A stretch of 47,224 nt of DNA from an uncultured Paracoccaceae bacterium (GTDB lineage: Bacteria; Pseudomonadota; Alphaproteobacteria; Rhodobacterales; Rhodobacteraceae). Under the pieces are notes generated by a model, which searched no databases, was not told the origin of the DNA, and saw nothing but the letters and a program-made list of their open reading frames with translations. The position numbers were made by a program, and so were the translations under genes. This document shows positions 26,676 to 34,650 of the stretch, piece after piece (position 1 is the first letter of the stretch; each line of letters begins with the position of its first letter). Location of the stretch: the NCBI GenBank assembly GCA_947502145.1, contig CANMYO010000008.1, forward strand, positions 1-47,224, in the 5' to 3' direction.

Positions 26676-27516
26676 TCGCAAACTCGGGTTTTTCAGCGCT
26701 CTACCGATGTTCGTCGTATTGGCGGTGAGCTTTTTGGCGCCTCTCGTCGTTGTCGTTCTCTTTTCCGTGATGCCGCAGAAGGTTTTCGATTTAGCGCATG
26801 TCCCGGATTTCTCGTCGTTCCCCTACTTCTTCGAACAAGGCTACTATAAATCGTTGCTCTGGTCGCTTGGCCTCGCATTCTGTTCGACTGTCATCCTTTT
26901 TATCGTTTGCTGGCCGCTGGCATATGGCATGGCGAAGGTCTTTGGGCGTTTCACTTTGGTGATCACGATTGCCGTCGTGATGTCACTTTTCGTTTCCGAA
27001 AACATCCGGTTGTTTGGTTGGGTTCTGACGCTGATGAAAGGTGGACTGATTGATGGCCACCTCCAGGCTTGGTTTGGAGTCGGCATAGACGGGGCACTCT
27101 ACAACGTGCCTATCATCGTATTCGGTCTCGTGTATGTCTATTTCCCATTCATGTTGTTCCCGCTGGCACAAGGGATCTCGATGGTTCCTGACGATGCACG
27201 CCAAGCTGCATCTGATCTAGGTGCAACGCGCTGGCAGATTCTCAAAGAAGTGGACCTTCCACTTGCGGCTCCCGGCATTATGGTAGGCTCCCTTTTGAGT
27301 TTTGTTCTGGCTGCCGGTGCCATAGCCGAGTCCAAGCTTCTCGGTGGGCAGAAAATTATCGTAATCGCCGATGAAGTCGAGACCGCCTTCACCTACGGGC
27401 AAAACTGGCCACTTGGTTCGGCACTTGCCGTCATCCTAATCGCAGTGATCGGTGGATTTGCGATCTTTGGAATCAACTTGATCAACATAGATCAGATCAT
27501 GGGGAAAAAGCGCTGA
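26662..27516 (+). CDS. ABC transporter permease, PotB type
   Basis: A 284-residue inner-membrane permease with about six hydrophobic helices and the cytoplasmic EAA loop (PDDARQAASDLGATRWQILK, then EVDLPLAAPGI) that contacts the ATPase. It belongs to the binding-protein-dependent permease superfamily of spermidine/putrescine importers. The start lies inside the end of the ATPase gene (14-base overlap), and the stop overlaps the next start as TGATG, so translation of the three is coupled. Confidence 0.9.
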   Translation: MQQLDRKLGFFSALPMFVVLAVSFLAPLVVVVLFSVMPQKVFDLAHVPDFSSFPYFFEQGYYKSLLWSLGLAFCSTVILFIVCWPLAYGMAKVFGRFTLVITIAVVMSLFVSENIRLFGWVLTLMKGGLIDGHLQAWFGVGIDGALYNVPIIVFGLVYVYFPFMLFPLAQGISMVPDDARQAASDLGATRWQILKEVDLPLAAPGIMVGSLLSFVLAAGAIAESKLLGGQKIIVIADEVETAFTYGQNWPLGSALAVILIAVIGGFAIFGINLINIDQIMGKKR

Positions 27517-28316
27517 TGAAAACGTCTGCTACAACTCGCTTCGCGCTCTATGCATATGGCATTCTCGCGCTGATTTTCCTCTACCTCCCAATCGTCGCGA
27601 TCGGCTTTGCATCTGTATCTAAATCTAGGTACCTGACTTTCCCGATTAACGAATACGCCACGCAATGGTACGGCCGGGCCCTAGAGAGCCAAACAGTCTC
27701 CGACTTGCTCGTCACCTCGCTAAAAATTGCAGTGATCGTGACCATCGTCTCTATGGTGGTTGGGTTTTTTGGTGCTCTCGCCTTTGCCCGATACGAGTGG
27801 AAGTATCGAAGTCTCTTTCAGAAGATCATCTTGTTGCCGATTTTCTTCCCCCAGGCTGTGCTCGGGCTATCTCTTCTGATGTGGTTCAACGCGATTGGCG
27901 TCTTGCCTTCTTGGAAGACGGCAGTGGTTGCGCATTTGGTTTGGATTGCTCCGATCTGCACTCTGATCGTTGCCATCCGTGCCTATAGTTTCGATCCCGC
28001 CCTCGAGGAGGCGGCACGCGACATGGGTGCTTCGACTTTCGTCATTCTCAAAGAAGTCACTTTCCCTCTCTTGATGCCCGGTGTCGTGTCAGCCGGCCTC
28101 TTCGCCTTCTTGCTCAGCTGGGGGAACTTCCCCCTTTCGCTCTTCACGACGGGCGTAGACTCGACGTTGCCTGAGTGGCTCTACGCAAAAATGGTTTCCG
28201 GTTACTCACCACTTGTCCCGACCGTCGGCATCATGTCGGTCGTGGCATCCTTCATCGTTCTCATGCTTGCACTCTTCCTGCCGCGCCTTTTGCGTCGGGG
28301 CAGTGAAGCCAGCTGA
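27516..28316 (+). CDS. ABC transporter permease, PotC type
   Basis: A 266-residue inner-membrane permease with about six hydrophobic helices and an EAA loop (ALEEAARDMGASTFVILKEV, then TFPLLMPGV). It pairs with the preceding permease to form the channel of the polyamine-type importer. It overlaps that gene by one base and is followed after 11 bases by the dehydrogenase gene, so importer and catabolic genes are one transcription unit. Confidence 0.9.
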   Translation: MKTSATTRFALYAYGILALIFLYLPIVAIGFASVSKSRYLTFPINEYATQWYGRALESQTVSDLLVTSLKIAVIVTIVSMVVGFFGALAFARYEWKYRSLFQKIILLPIFFPQAVLGLSLLMWFNAIGVLPSWKTAVVAHLVWIAPICTLIVAIRAYSFDPALEEAARDMGASTFVILKEVTFPLLMPGVVSAGLFAFLLSWGNFPLSLFTTGVDSTLPEWLYAKMVSGYSPLVPTVGIMSVVASFIVLMLALFLPRLLRRGSEAS

Positions 28317-28327
28317 CGGAGGTATCA

Positions 28328-29107
28328 TTGCTTACACCTATCGCAGGAAAGAGCGTTATTGTGACCGGAGGCTCAAAAGGCATCGGTCGGGGTATTGCCG
28401 AACTCTTCGCAAGTAAGGGGGCCAAGGTGACAATTGCATCCCGGTCCAGTGAAGCTGCTGGCACGGCATGCTCGGCCATACTGGCCGCCGGAGGCACTGC
28501 TCGGCACGTACCAACCGATGTGAGCGAGTGGAACGATGTAAACGACCTCGTGAAGAACACGATACAAACTTATGGTGGCGTTGATGTTCTTTGCGCCAAT
28601 GCCGGTGTCTTTCCTCAAACGAAGATTGTGGATATGGAGCCGGACGACTGGGATCACGTTCTGTCGACAAATCTGAAATCATCCTTTCTTTGTGTGAAGG
28701 CTTGCATCCCCGCCTTTGAGGCCGCTGGTTCAGGTCGCGTGATTCTGACTTCTTCGATCACGGGCCCAGTAACTGGTTTTCCTGGCTGGTCTCACTACGG
28801 AGCCTCCAAATCAGGGCAACTTGGCTTCCTAAAAACGGCAGCGATGGAGCTTTCAAAGTACAACACAACAATCAATGCAGTCATGCCAGGCAATATCTAC
28901 ACCGAAGGGTTAGATGGACTGGGGGAAGAGTATCTCGATACGATGGCTTCTTCGATCCCAATGAAACGGCTGGGCGACGTCGCGGACATAGCGAATGCCG
29001 CATTGTTCTTTGCCTCCGATGAAGCGGGATACATCACTGGTCAACAATTGATCGTCGATGGCGGCCAGATCCTCCCAGAGTCCCTTGAAGCCATTGATGA
29101 AATCTGA
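28328..29107 (+). CDS. Short-chain dehydrogenase/reductase (possible amino-alcohol dehydrogenase)
   Basis: A 259-residue classical SDR: cofactor motif VTGGSKGIGRG, NAG in LCANAGVF, active-site serine in TSSITGP, and the YGASK catalytic pair, ending ITGQQLIVDGGQILPESLEA. The start is TTG at 28328, supported by GGAGG five bases upstream. It reversibly oxidises an alcohol with NAD(P). From memory the C-terminal motif recalls the SDR of the mycobacterial RMM locus, characterised as an (S)-1-amino-2-propanol dehydrogenase, which interconverts aminoacetone and aminopropanol. Together with the kinase downstream this supports an amino-alcohol role, but 3-oxoacyl or sugar substrates cannot be excluded. 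Confidence 0.8.
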   Translation: MLTPIAGKSVIVTGGSKGIGRGIAELFASKGAKVTIASRSSEAAGTACSAILAAGGTARHVPTDVSEWNDVNDLVKNTIQTYGGVDVLCANAGVFPQTKIVDMEPDDWDHVLSTNLKSSFLCVKACIPAFEAAGSGRVILTSSITGPVTGFPGWSHYGASKSGQLGFLKTAAMELSKYNTTINAVMPGNIYTEGLDGLGEEYLDTMASSIPMKRLGDVADIANAALFFASDEAGYITGQQLIVDGGQILPESLEAIDEI

Positions 29108-29128
29108 GCGGTCACCGAAAGAGAAAAA

Positions 29129-30133
29129 ATGACACAGACAGCTGAAAACACAATCGCCACATCCAATGTGCTCGACATTGTTGCAAATGACTCTCTTCAA
29201 CTTTGGGATCTGCCCGCCGGATCACGAGCACGGCTAATCAACGTATCTGAGAATGCAACCTACATGGTTGAAGCGCCTAACGGTGCGCGCCATATCTTGC
29301 GCGTCCACAGAGAGAATTATCATACCGAACGTGCCATTGAATGCGAGTTGGCCTGGGCCAAAGCCATGCGCGTTGAAGGTTTTGTACAGACCCCAGCCAA
29401 TATCCTAGGGAAAGATGGGAATGCGATCCAAACCGTTTTTGACCCGCGCCTCCCTGCCCCTCGATTCATGGTTATGTTCGAATTCGTGTCGGGTAAGGAA
29501 CCAAATCCAGACGAAGATCTCGTTGGCCTGTTTGAACACTTGGGGGAAATCGCGGCGCAAACCCACAATCACTCCCTACAGTGGCAACGGCCTCATGATT
29601 TTGAGCGCCTAACGTGGAACACAGAGACTGTGTATGGTACGAAGCCAACATGGGGTGACTGGCGTAATGGACCCAATGTGGGACCTGACGACAGGAAAGT
29701 TCTAGAGGCTCTTGAAGAAGTAGTTGTCCAAAGACTCTACGCCTTCGGCCAGAGTAACGACCGATATGGACTTATCCATGCGGACATGCGTCTCGCCAAC
29801 TTGCTGATCGATGGTGACACAACCGTTGTGATCGACTTCGATGACTGCGGGATCGGCTGGTACCTCTACGACTTTGCTGCAGGAATTTCGTTCATGGAAG
29901 ACCACCCTCAGGTGCCCGCTCTGAAGGAAGCTTGGGTGCTTGGATACCGAAAGTTCCGCGAGTTGCCTGAGGCTGACTACAATGAAATCGACACTTTCAT
30001 CATGCTCCGTCGTGTTGCTTTGCTAGCTTGGATGGGCACACATCCCGAAGTCGAAGTTGTCAAAGAGCTTTCGGGCGAGTTCTGTAAGAATACCGTCATT
30101 TTGGCGAAAGCTTACTTAGAGAAAATGAGCTGA
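29129..30133 (+). CDS. APH-fold kinase (possible amino-alcohol / homoserine-type kinase)
   Basis: A 334-residue aminoglycoside-phosphotransferase-fold enzyme. The nucleotide-binding lobe has HILRVHRENY; the catalytic loop is LIHADMRLANLL and the metal-binding segment VIDFDDCGIGWYLYD. Such proteins phosphorylate small alcohols: homoserine, choline, ethanolamine, aminopropanol, or antibiotics. Its place after an importer and an SDR argues for a catabolic kinase. It differs from the two kinases at 38.6-40.5 kb, so the window has three. The next gene starts 3 bases after this stop. Confidence 0.82.
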   Translation: MTQTAENTIATSNVLDIVANDSLQLWDLPAGSRARLINVSENATYMVEAPNGARHILRVHRENYHTERAIECELAWAKAMRVEGFVQTPANILGKDGNAIQTVFDPRLPAPRFMVMFEFVSGKEPNPDEDLVGLFEHLGEIAAQTHNHSLQWQRPHDFERLTWNTETVYGTKPTWGDWRNGPNVGPDDRKVLEALEEVVVQRLYAFGQSNDRYGLIHADMRLANLLIDGDTTVVIDFDDCGIGWYLYDFAAGISFMEDHPQVPALKEAWVLGYRKFRELPEADYNEIDTFIMLRRVALLAWMGTHPEVEVVKELSGEFCKNTVILAKAYLEKMS

Positions 30134-30136
30134 CCA

Positions 30137-30817
30137 ATGCGGGTTGGCATTTTGCTGGCAGGTCACTTGAGTGGCAATCTGCGGCGTAAACATGGTTCCA
30201 TGGCTGACATGTTCATCAGGCTCTTTGACGGCCATGGGATCAGCTTTGAAGTTTATCCTGTTGTTGACGGCGTCTTTCCGGCAACGGTCACCGATTGTGA
30301 TGCATGGCTGACCACCGGATCGGCCCATGGGGTCTACGATGCGCTGCCTTTCATGGACGAACTCTCAGCCTTCTTGCGGCGAGCATTTGATTTCGCTGTT
30401 CCACAGGTCGGAATCTGCTTTGGCCATCAAATCCTTGCTCATTCGTTTGGCGCAACGGTGAGGAAATCATCTGCTGGCTGGAATGCTGGGGCCATTGAAT
30501 ACACCATCAACGTCAAGACGATGTGCCTGAACGCAATGCACCAAGATCAGGTTGAAACAGTCCCGATTGGTGCCGAAGTAATTGCAAGTTCTGAACATTG
30601 TAAGATTGCGGGACTTCGATACGGGGATCGGGCCATCAGCTTCCAACCCCATCCAGAGTTCACATCTGAATTCATGAAGGACCTCGTTCAAAGTGATGCA
30701 CGCCTGCCAAAGGATACGGTTAGCGTTGCTTTGAATTCAATGAGAAGTGAGCTTCATGAGAAGATACTCGCAAGGGAGATCGTGTCATTTCTCAAAAACG
30801 GAGTTCGGCGCAAGTGA
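30137..30817 (+). CDS. Class I glutamine amidotransferase-domain protein
   Basis: A 226-residue stand-alone class I GATase domain. The nucleophile is C94 in QVGICFGHQIL, and the His/Glu pair lies in FQPHPEF. Proteins of this shape either hydrolyse glutamine for a partner or hydrolyse gamma-glutamyl amides. It ends the polyamine-type ABC operon. One possibility is removal of a gamma-glutamyl group from a gamma-glutamylated amine, as in the putrescine and isopropylamine pathways, but no gamma-glutamyl ligase is visible in the window. Confidence 0.78.
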   Translation: MRVGILLAGHLSGNLRRKHGSMADMFIRLFDGHGISFEVYPVVDGVFPATVTDCDAWLTTGSAHGVYDALPFMDELSAFLRRAFDFAVPQVGICFGHQILAHSFGATVRKSSAGWNAGAIEYTINVKTMCLNAMHQDQVETVPIGAEVIASSEHCKIAGLRYGDRAISFQPHPEFTSEFMKDLVQSDARLPKDTVSVALNSMRSELHEKILAREIVSFLKNGVRRK

Positions 30818-31013
30818 CGACCAAAGTCGTGACTGACCATACGTTGCAGCCGAGTCTTCGTTGGAGTTTCGAACACCCTGGTTTGGACCATAGGTTTTCG
30901 CTATCCTGCTGAGCTGCGTAGGACTTGAAATGTCAAACCTTGGCTGCAAACTGTCAAGCTTTTCTAGAGCGGCGCTGTATCAAACTCACAAACAATAAAA
31001 CTAAGGTAGCGCA

Positions 31014-31595
31014 ATGCTCTTAAATGAACTCCTGGCGACCAATCGCAAGCCCAAAACTAAGTATCTTACCAATGTTGGAATCGCCGTCTTGGCATCATTC
31101 TTGATAACGGTAGGCGCCAAGCTCTCGGTTCCGTTTTACCCTGTCCCAATGACCATGCAGACATTCGCGATCATCGGTCTGGGTTTGGTGCTCGGCCCAA
31201 AGCTCGCGGTTTCAGCCGTCTTGCTTTATCTTGCGCAAGGCGCATTCGGCATGCCTGTTTTCAGCGGCACGCCCGAGAAAGGTATCGGGATCGCATACAT
31301 GGTCGGCCCGACAGGAGGATATCTGTTTGGCTTTATCTTGGCCGCAGGACTTGCTGGCACGCTCGCGCAACGCGGATGGGAAAAAAGTGTCGTCACAGCG
31401 TTCATTGCCGCCGTACTGTCCTCGGCCATCATCTACGTACCGGGATTGCTTTGGTTGGGTGCGATTGTTGGGTGGGATAAGCCTGTTCTCGCATTTGGAA
31501 TGTACCCTTTCTTACTCGCTGATCTCTTGAAGGCTGGTCTTGCTGCAATGTTTTTCCCAGCAATGTGGAAATTCATCTCCAGGGAAGACGCGTGA
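31014..31595 (+). CDS. bioY: BioY, biotin-specific ECF transporter S component
   Basis: A 193-residue inner-membrane protein with about six hydrophobic segments and the BioY landmarks VPFYPVPMTMQTFAIIGLG, YLAQGAFGMPVFSG and GPTGGYLFGFILAAGLAG. It is the biotin-binding S subunit of an energy-coupling-factor importer. No EcfA/EcfT genes follow here; solitary BioY can work alone or share a module. The 196 bases before it show no BioR-type TTAT-ATAA palindrome that I could find. Biotin is the cofactor of propionyl-CoA carboxylase, which would be needed downstream of a propionaldehyde-forming pathway; that link is speculation. Confidence 0.9.
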   Translation: MLLNELLATNRKPKTKYLTNVGIAVLASFLITVGAKLSVPFYPVPMTMQTFAIIGLGLVLGPKLAVSAVLLYLAQGAFGMPVFSGTPEKGIGIAYMVGPTGGYLFGFILAAGLAGTLAQRGWEKSVVTAFIAAVLSSAIIYVPGLLWLGAIVGWDKPVLAFGMYPFLLADLLKAGLAAMFFPAMWKFISREDA

Positions 31596-31691
31596 GAACG
31601 GGACAACAGTCGACCAAAGCGTGAGCACATCGATGCCACTAGATCACGGTGAAAGTTGTCGCGTTGCAACGCCGTATACAGGAGAAGTTCC

Positions 31692-32165
31692 ATGTCAATC
31701 ACCGAAGGAGAACTCGCGAAAGAGCGTATCATTTGGGGCGACGCGCTGATCGCGATTTCGAATGCCTTTGAGGATGACGGGATCGACGCTGCACTTGCGG
31801 TTGCCGAAGGCGCGTTGGATGCTGCGTATGGCTACAGCCTTGGGCCGGTTCTCTTCAAACCGACGATGGCCAGCGGTGAGCAGACTTTCCGTCCGACGCG
31901 GCATGGTGCCTTGGCCTACTTCGTTGGTCATGATGACGCATACCCGCTGGATGGCGGCTTTGGGATCAAAGGCTGGCGGTCTGTCACGTCTGAGACATCT
32001 GCATCTTTCATCGAAGGAAATGTTGGCATGTGGATGGGCTGGGTAACTTTTACGGACAAGGACGGGAACGTGACCAAAGTCGACAAGACCTTTGGTTACA
32101 AGAAGGATGCGGAAGGCACGTTACGGATCGTGCTCCATCACTCATCCTTGCCTTATCAGCCTTAA
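31692..32165 (+). CDS. Small NTF2-like/SnoaL-type protein, function unknown
   Basis: A 157-residue soluble protein. The start at 31692 is set by an AGGAG site 8 bases upstream, giving MSITEGELAKERIIWGDALI. The helical N-terminal part followed by strands with WMGWVTFTDKDGNVTKVDKT and a C-terminal LRIVLHHSS suggests the NTF2/SnoaL cone fold, often seen in small hydrolase, isomerase or binding proteins. No catalytic set is evident. It lies 96 bases after bioY on the same strand and may be cotranscribed. I do not know a function. Confidence 0.6.
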   Translation: MSITEGELAKERIIWGDALIAISNAFEDDGIDAALAVAEGALDAAYGYSLGPVLFKPTMASGEQTFRPTRHGALAYFVGHDDAYPLDGGFGIKGWRSVTSETSASFIEGNVGMWMGWVTFTDKDGNVTKVDKTFGYKKDAEGTLRIVLHHSSLPYQP

Positions 32166-32208
32166 ATCTGTGCCCTAGTTCACGACATAGGGGCCTAGGC
32201 CCACTTCA

Positions 32209-32400
32209 TCAAAGGACCGTTCGAAAACGCAATGAGAACCAAACAAACTTCTTATGACCCGTGCCCAAACATGCATCTCGTAGTCGTCCATTGACACTTT
32301 CCACAAAGGCTTCTGCCTTGGCTTTCCCGGTGCAATATAACCTATCCTTGCACTCGGCCTGACAAGATACGTCGGACCTACGCTTGGGCGCTTTTTCCGT
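32209..32400 (-). pseudogene. Frameshifted IS3-type transposase fragment
   Basis: On the minus strand one frame reads YIAPGKPRQK and an overlapping frame reads AFVESVNGRLRDACLG. Together these match the IS3-family integrase segment (IAPGKP, then AFxESFNGRLRDECL) that holds the catalytic glutamate. A frameshift separates them and no start or full domain remains, so this is debris. A GGGCCTAGGCCC palindrome lies at 32191-32202, at its downstream edge. It fills the 295-base gap between the NTF2-like gene and the DeoR gene. Confidence 0.6.
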
Positions 32401-32460
32401 ACACAGTCCGGCCAACCGGAACCAGGAGTGGAAAATCTGGCTAGTTTCAGATGCCGTACG

Positions 32461-33234
32461 TTAGCTCGGCAACAATATATCGACCGAGGCTTTTTCGAGC
32501 GCCATTCGTATACGGTCATTTGGACGTTTATCTGTAATCAGAGACATCTTAGGTGACCACTCACCATACTGGGCAAGTGACGTCGCTTCGAACTTCGTAC
32601 TGTCAAGGAACATGTAGGTGCGTTCTGCGGCGGCGATCATCGCACCATAGACCTCGCCAGGCTCCAGCAAAGCGTAAAGCCCATGTTCATTCACACCGGA
32701 CGCACCCACGATAGCTTTATGGGCTGAAAACTTAGAGATAGCCCGCAAAGTGTTCGATCCGACGGTCAGCCCTTCATCCGGATTTAAATTTCCGGGAAGT
32801 AGCTCTACGCTAACATACTTGTTTTTCGATGCGATGGTTGCGAACGGCAGCGAGTGGGTAACCACGGTTACTGGGAACTCTATCGCCGACATTGCCAGAG
32901 CCAATCGCATCGTTGTGGATCCTCCACCAACCATCAGAAGATCGTTCGGTTCGATCAGAGCAAGAGCGATTTGCGACATCAAGTCGCGTTCTTTGATCAT
33001 CAGGTTCTTACGTTCGTCTATGCCAGGAACTGTGTTTGAGAGGCCAACCGCTCCTCCAAAGGTGCGTGAGATTTTCCCTTGTTTTGCAAGTTCCGCCAAG
33101 TCGCGTCTGATCGTTTCCTGCGACACACCAAGACGATCCGCGAGTTCTTGCACCTTCATCTGCGGAAAAACCTGAAGTTCAGTGACAATCTTTGCTTGTC
33201 GAACCTTCTTCTTTGGAAGGGATTTTTCCAACAT
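32461..33234 (-). CDS. DeoR-family transcriptional regulator
   Basis: A 257-residue DeoR protein. It has an N-terminal helix-turn-helix (MKVQELADRLGVSQETIRRD, then LAELAKQGKISRTFGGAV) and a DeoRC sensor domain of the phosphosugar-binding type (LLMVGGGSTTMRLALAM, AIVGASGVNEHGLY, FLDSTKFEATS). The usual DSGTTT sensor motif is replaced by VGGGSTT. It is divergent from the ribose-type ABC operon. DeoR proteins usually answer to phosphorylated metabolites; here a phosphorylated amino alcohol made by the linked kinases is a reasonable guess. It shares the VGGGxTT variant with the DeoR protein at 40.6-41.3 kb. Confidence 0.87.
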   Translation of the reverse strand: MLEKSLPKKKVRQAKIVTELQVFPQMKVQELADRLGVSQETIRRDLAELAKQGKISRTFGGAVGLSNTVPGIDERKNLMIKERDLMSQIALALIEPNDLLMVGGGSTTMRLALAMSAIEFPVTVVTHSLPFATIASKNKYVSVELLPGNLNPDEGLTVGSNTLRAISKFSAHKAIVGASGVNEHGLYALLEPGEVYGAMIAAAERTYMFLDSTKFEATSLAQYGEWSPKMSLITDKRPNDRIRMALEKASVDILLPS

Positions 33235-33303
33235 TTCCTACCTCGAGTTGAATAACCACATGCCCAAACTGCGGTCTCTTTTGTGGGTTTCAGCCTCCTG
33301 TTT

Positions 33304-33317
33304 GCCCGATTTCGGGC
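33304..33317. promoter_or_regulatory. Palindromic operator candidate in DeoR / ABC divergent gap
   Basis: GCCCGA-TT-TCGGGC lies in the 365-base gap between the DeoR gene and the binding-protein gene. The gap holds no gene. It also has a direct repeat TATATGGT at 33401-33408 and 33461-33468. The GCCCGA arm equals the start of the shared 19-base element, so this may be another site for the same regulator. Confidence 0.4.
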
Positions 33318-33475
33318 AGTATTGGCCAGTAAAGTTTTAGATTCTGCCCCAGCCCTCAGTAGTAAGTAACGCGTCGCACGTCAGATTTTCCCGTAATTTC
33401 TATATGGTTACAAGATTTCAAGACTGTGGCGAAAAAGCAGTTGATCGGTTAGAATGTTTGTATATGGTCATTAAA

Positions 33476-33494
33476 ATGCCCGACTTTGGTCACT
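33476..33494 (+). promoter_or_regulatory. Shared 19-base element upstream of ribose-type ABC operon
   Basis: ATGCCCGACTTTGGTCACT lies 105 bases before the ATG at 33600. It differs from the element at 24227-24245 at one position, and the distance to the start codon is almost the same (109 there). Conservation between non-homologous neighbours suggests a common operator rather than shared descent. Confidence 0.5.
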
Positions 33495-33599
33495 ATAGGC
33501 GAATCAGACCGAAGGGGCATGAGGGTGGAGAATGCGTTCATTCAAATGGTCGGTGATCCGCTTGCTATAGAACCAAAATGTTCAACAGGAGATCTCTAA

Positions 33600-34631
33600 A
33601 TGTCCCAATATACAAACCAAAAGACACGGCCGACATTCTCTGTCGTCGTTGCAACAATCGCTGTTCTGTCAGTTGCAGTACCGGCAGCAGCAGAAGACAT
33701 CGCCAGTATTACCATGGAAGAAGTCGCGGCACCGGCATCTGCCGCTTGTGACGGCGGCAAGACTTACCAAATCGCCTACAGTCATTCGGTTTCCGAAGCG
33801 GCAATTGTGCGGCAGGTGCGCCGTTTTGCCGACGAGCGCGCGGCAGAGCTCGGCTGCGTGGAAGTACTTCATGACAACACACAGGCGAACAACCTCGAAA
33901 GCCAGTTGAACGCCGTGAACAGCTGGATCACCCTCGGCGTTGACGCCATCGTCGTAACGCCGATTGATCCGACCGCACTTGCGCCTCTGCAAAGCCAGGC
34001 ACAAGAAGCTGGCATCAAGTGGCTCACTTATCTAGGTGAAATGGACGGTTCTGACGGCTTTGTTGGCTTCAATCACAGCCAGTCCGGCCAGCTTGTCGCC
34101 AATGCAGCCGTTGCTTGGGTTGAAGAAAACAATGTTGAAAATCCTGAGGCTCTCGTGACCACGCTGACTGGCCTCCCGCTGCTCTCGCCGCGCTGGACGG
34201 AAGTCGAGCGCATCTTTGAAGAGAACGGTATCACAATCGTTGCTACCCAGGATTCAGCGGATGAGGCCAGCGGCCTTCAAATCGCAGAAACCGTTATCAG
34301 CCAATACCCTGGTCTCGACATCATGATCGGCCTGAACGACAACTCAGCAGTGGGCATGGCACGTGCCGCGAAAGTCGGCGGTTTGAATGAAGATGAACTC
34401 TTCATTGCTGGTCAGGACGGCGACGTCGGTGGCCTCCAAGCTGTAAACGAGGGCGGTGCCTATCGCGGTTCAGCGGCCATTCTCATCAACACGCTCGGTG
34501 CAAACATCGTCAATCAGGCGCTCAATGCGATCAACGGAAACGGGCCGACTTCGGCGTACACACCGACCGTATGGGCATCGAAAGATGATCAAGAGCAGTT
34601 GGATGCCCTGATCTCTAACTACGACGAATAA
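33600..34631 (+). CDS. ABC transporter substrate-binding protein, ribose/galactose (Peripla_BP_4) type
   Basis: A 343-residue periplasmic protein with a Sec-type signal peptide ending near AVPAAAED and the RbsB-like fold: QIAYSHSVSEAAIVRQVRRF, AIVVTPIDPTALAP and DIMIGLNDNSAVGMARAAK. It begins a three-gene sugar-type importer. Members of this family also bind non-sugar polyols and amine compounds. The operon continues into an amidase and amino-alcohol-type kinases, so the cargo may be an amide or glycoside of an amino alcohol. AGGAG lies about 7 bases before the start. Confidence 0.88.
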   Translation: MSQYTNQKTRPTFSVVVATIAVLSVAVPAAAEDIASITMEEVAAPASAACDGGKTYQIAYSHSVSEAAIVRQVRRFADERAAELGCVEVLHDNTQANNLESQLNAVNSWITLGVDAIVVTPIDPTALAPLQSQAQEAGIKWLTYLGEMDGSDGFVGFNHSQSGQLVANAAVAWVEENNVENPEALVTTLTGLPLLSPRWTEVERIFEENGITIVATQDSADEASGLQIAETVISQYPGLDIMIGLNDNSAVGMARAAKVGGLNEDELFIAGQDGDVGGLQAVNEGGAYRGSAAILINTLGANIVNQALNAINGNGPTSAYTPTVWASKDDQEQLDALISNYDE

Positions 34632-34638
34632 GTCGTAG
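34619..34638 (+). promoter_or_regulatory. Hairpin spanning the binding-protein stop codon
   Basis: CTACGAC (34619-34625) pairs with GTCGTAG (34632-34638) around a GAATAA loop that contains the stop codon. No T-run follows. It lies between the binding-protein and ATPase genes, the same position as hairpins in the other two importer operons of this window. Confidence 0.5.
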
Positions 34639-34650
34639 ACGAGGGGAAAG

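Noticed and set aside
30818-31013. Search for a BioR box or riboswitch before bioY
   Set aside because: No TTAT-ATAA-type palindrome or strong fold was found; the 196-base gap shows nothing definite.
32191-32202. GGGCCTAGGCCC palindrome as an operator or attachment site
   Set aside because: It is a single 12-base palindrome at the edge of transposase debris, with no partner or repeat; noted only in that entry.
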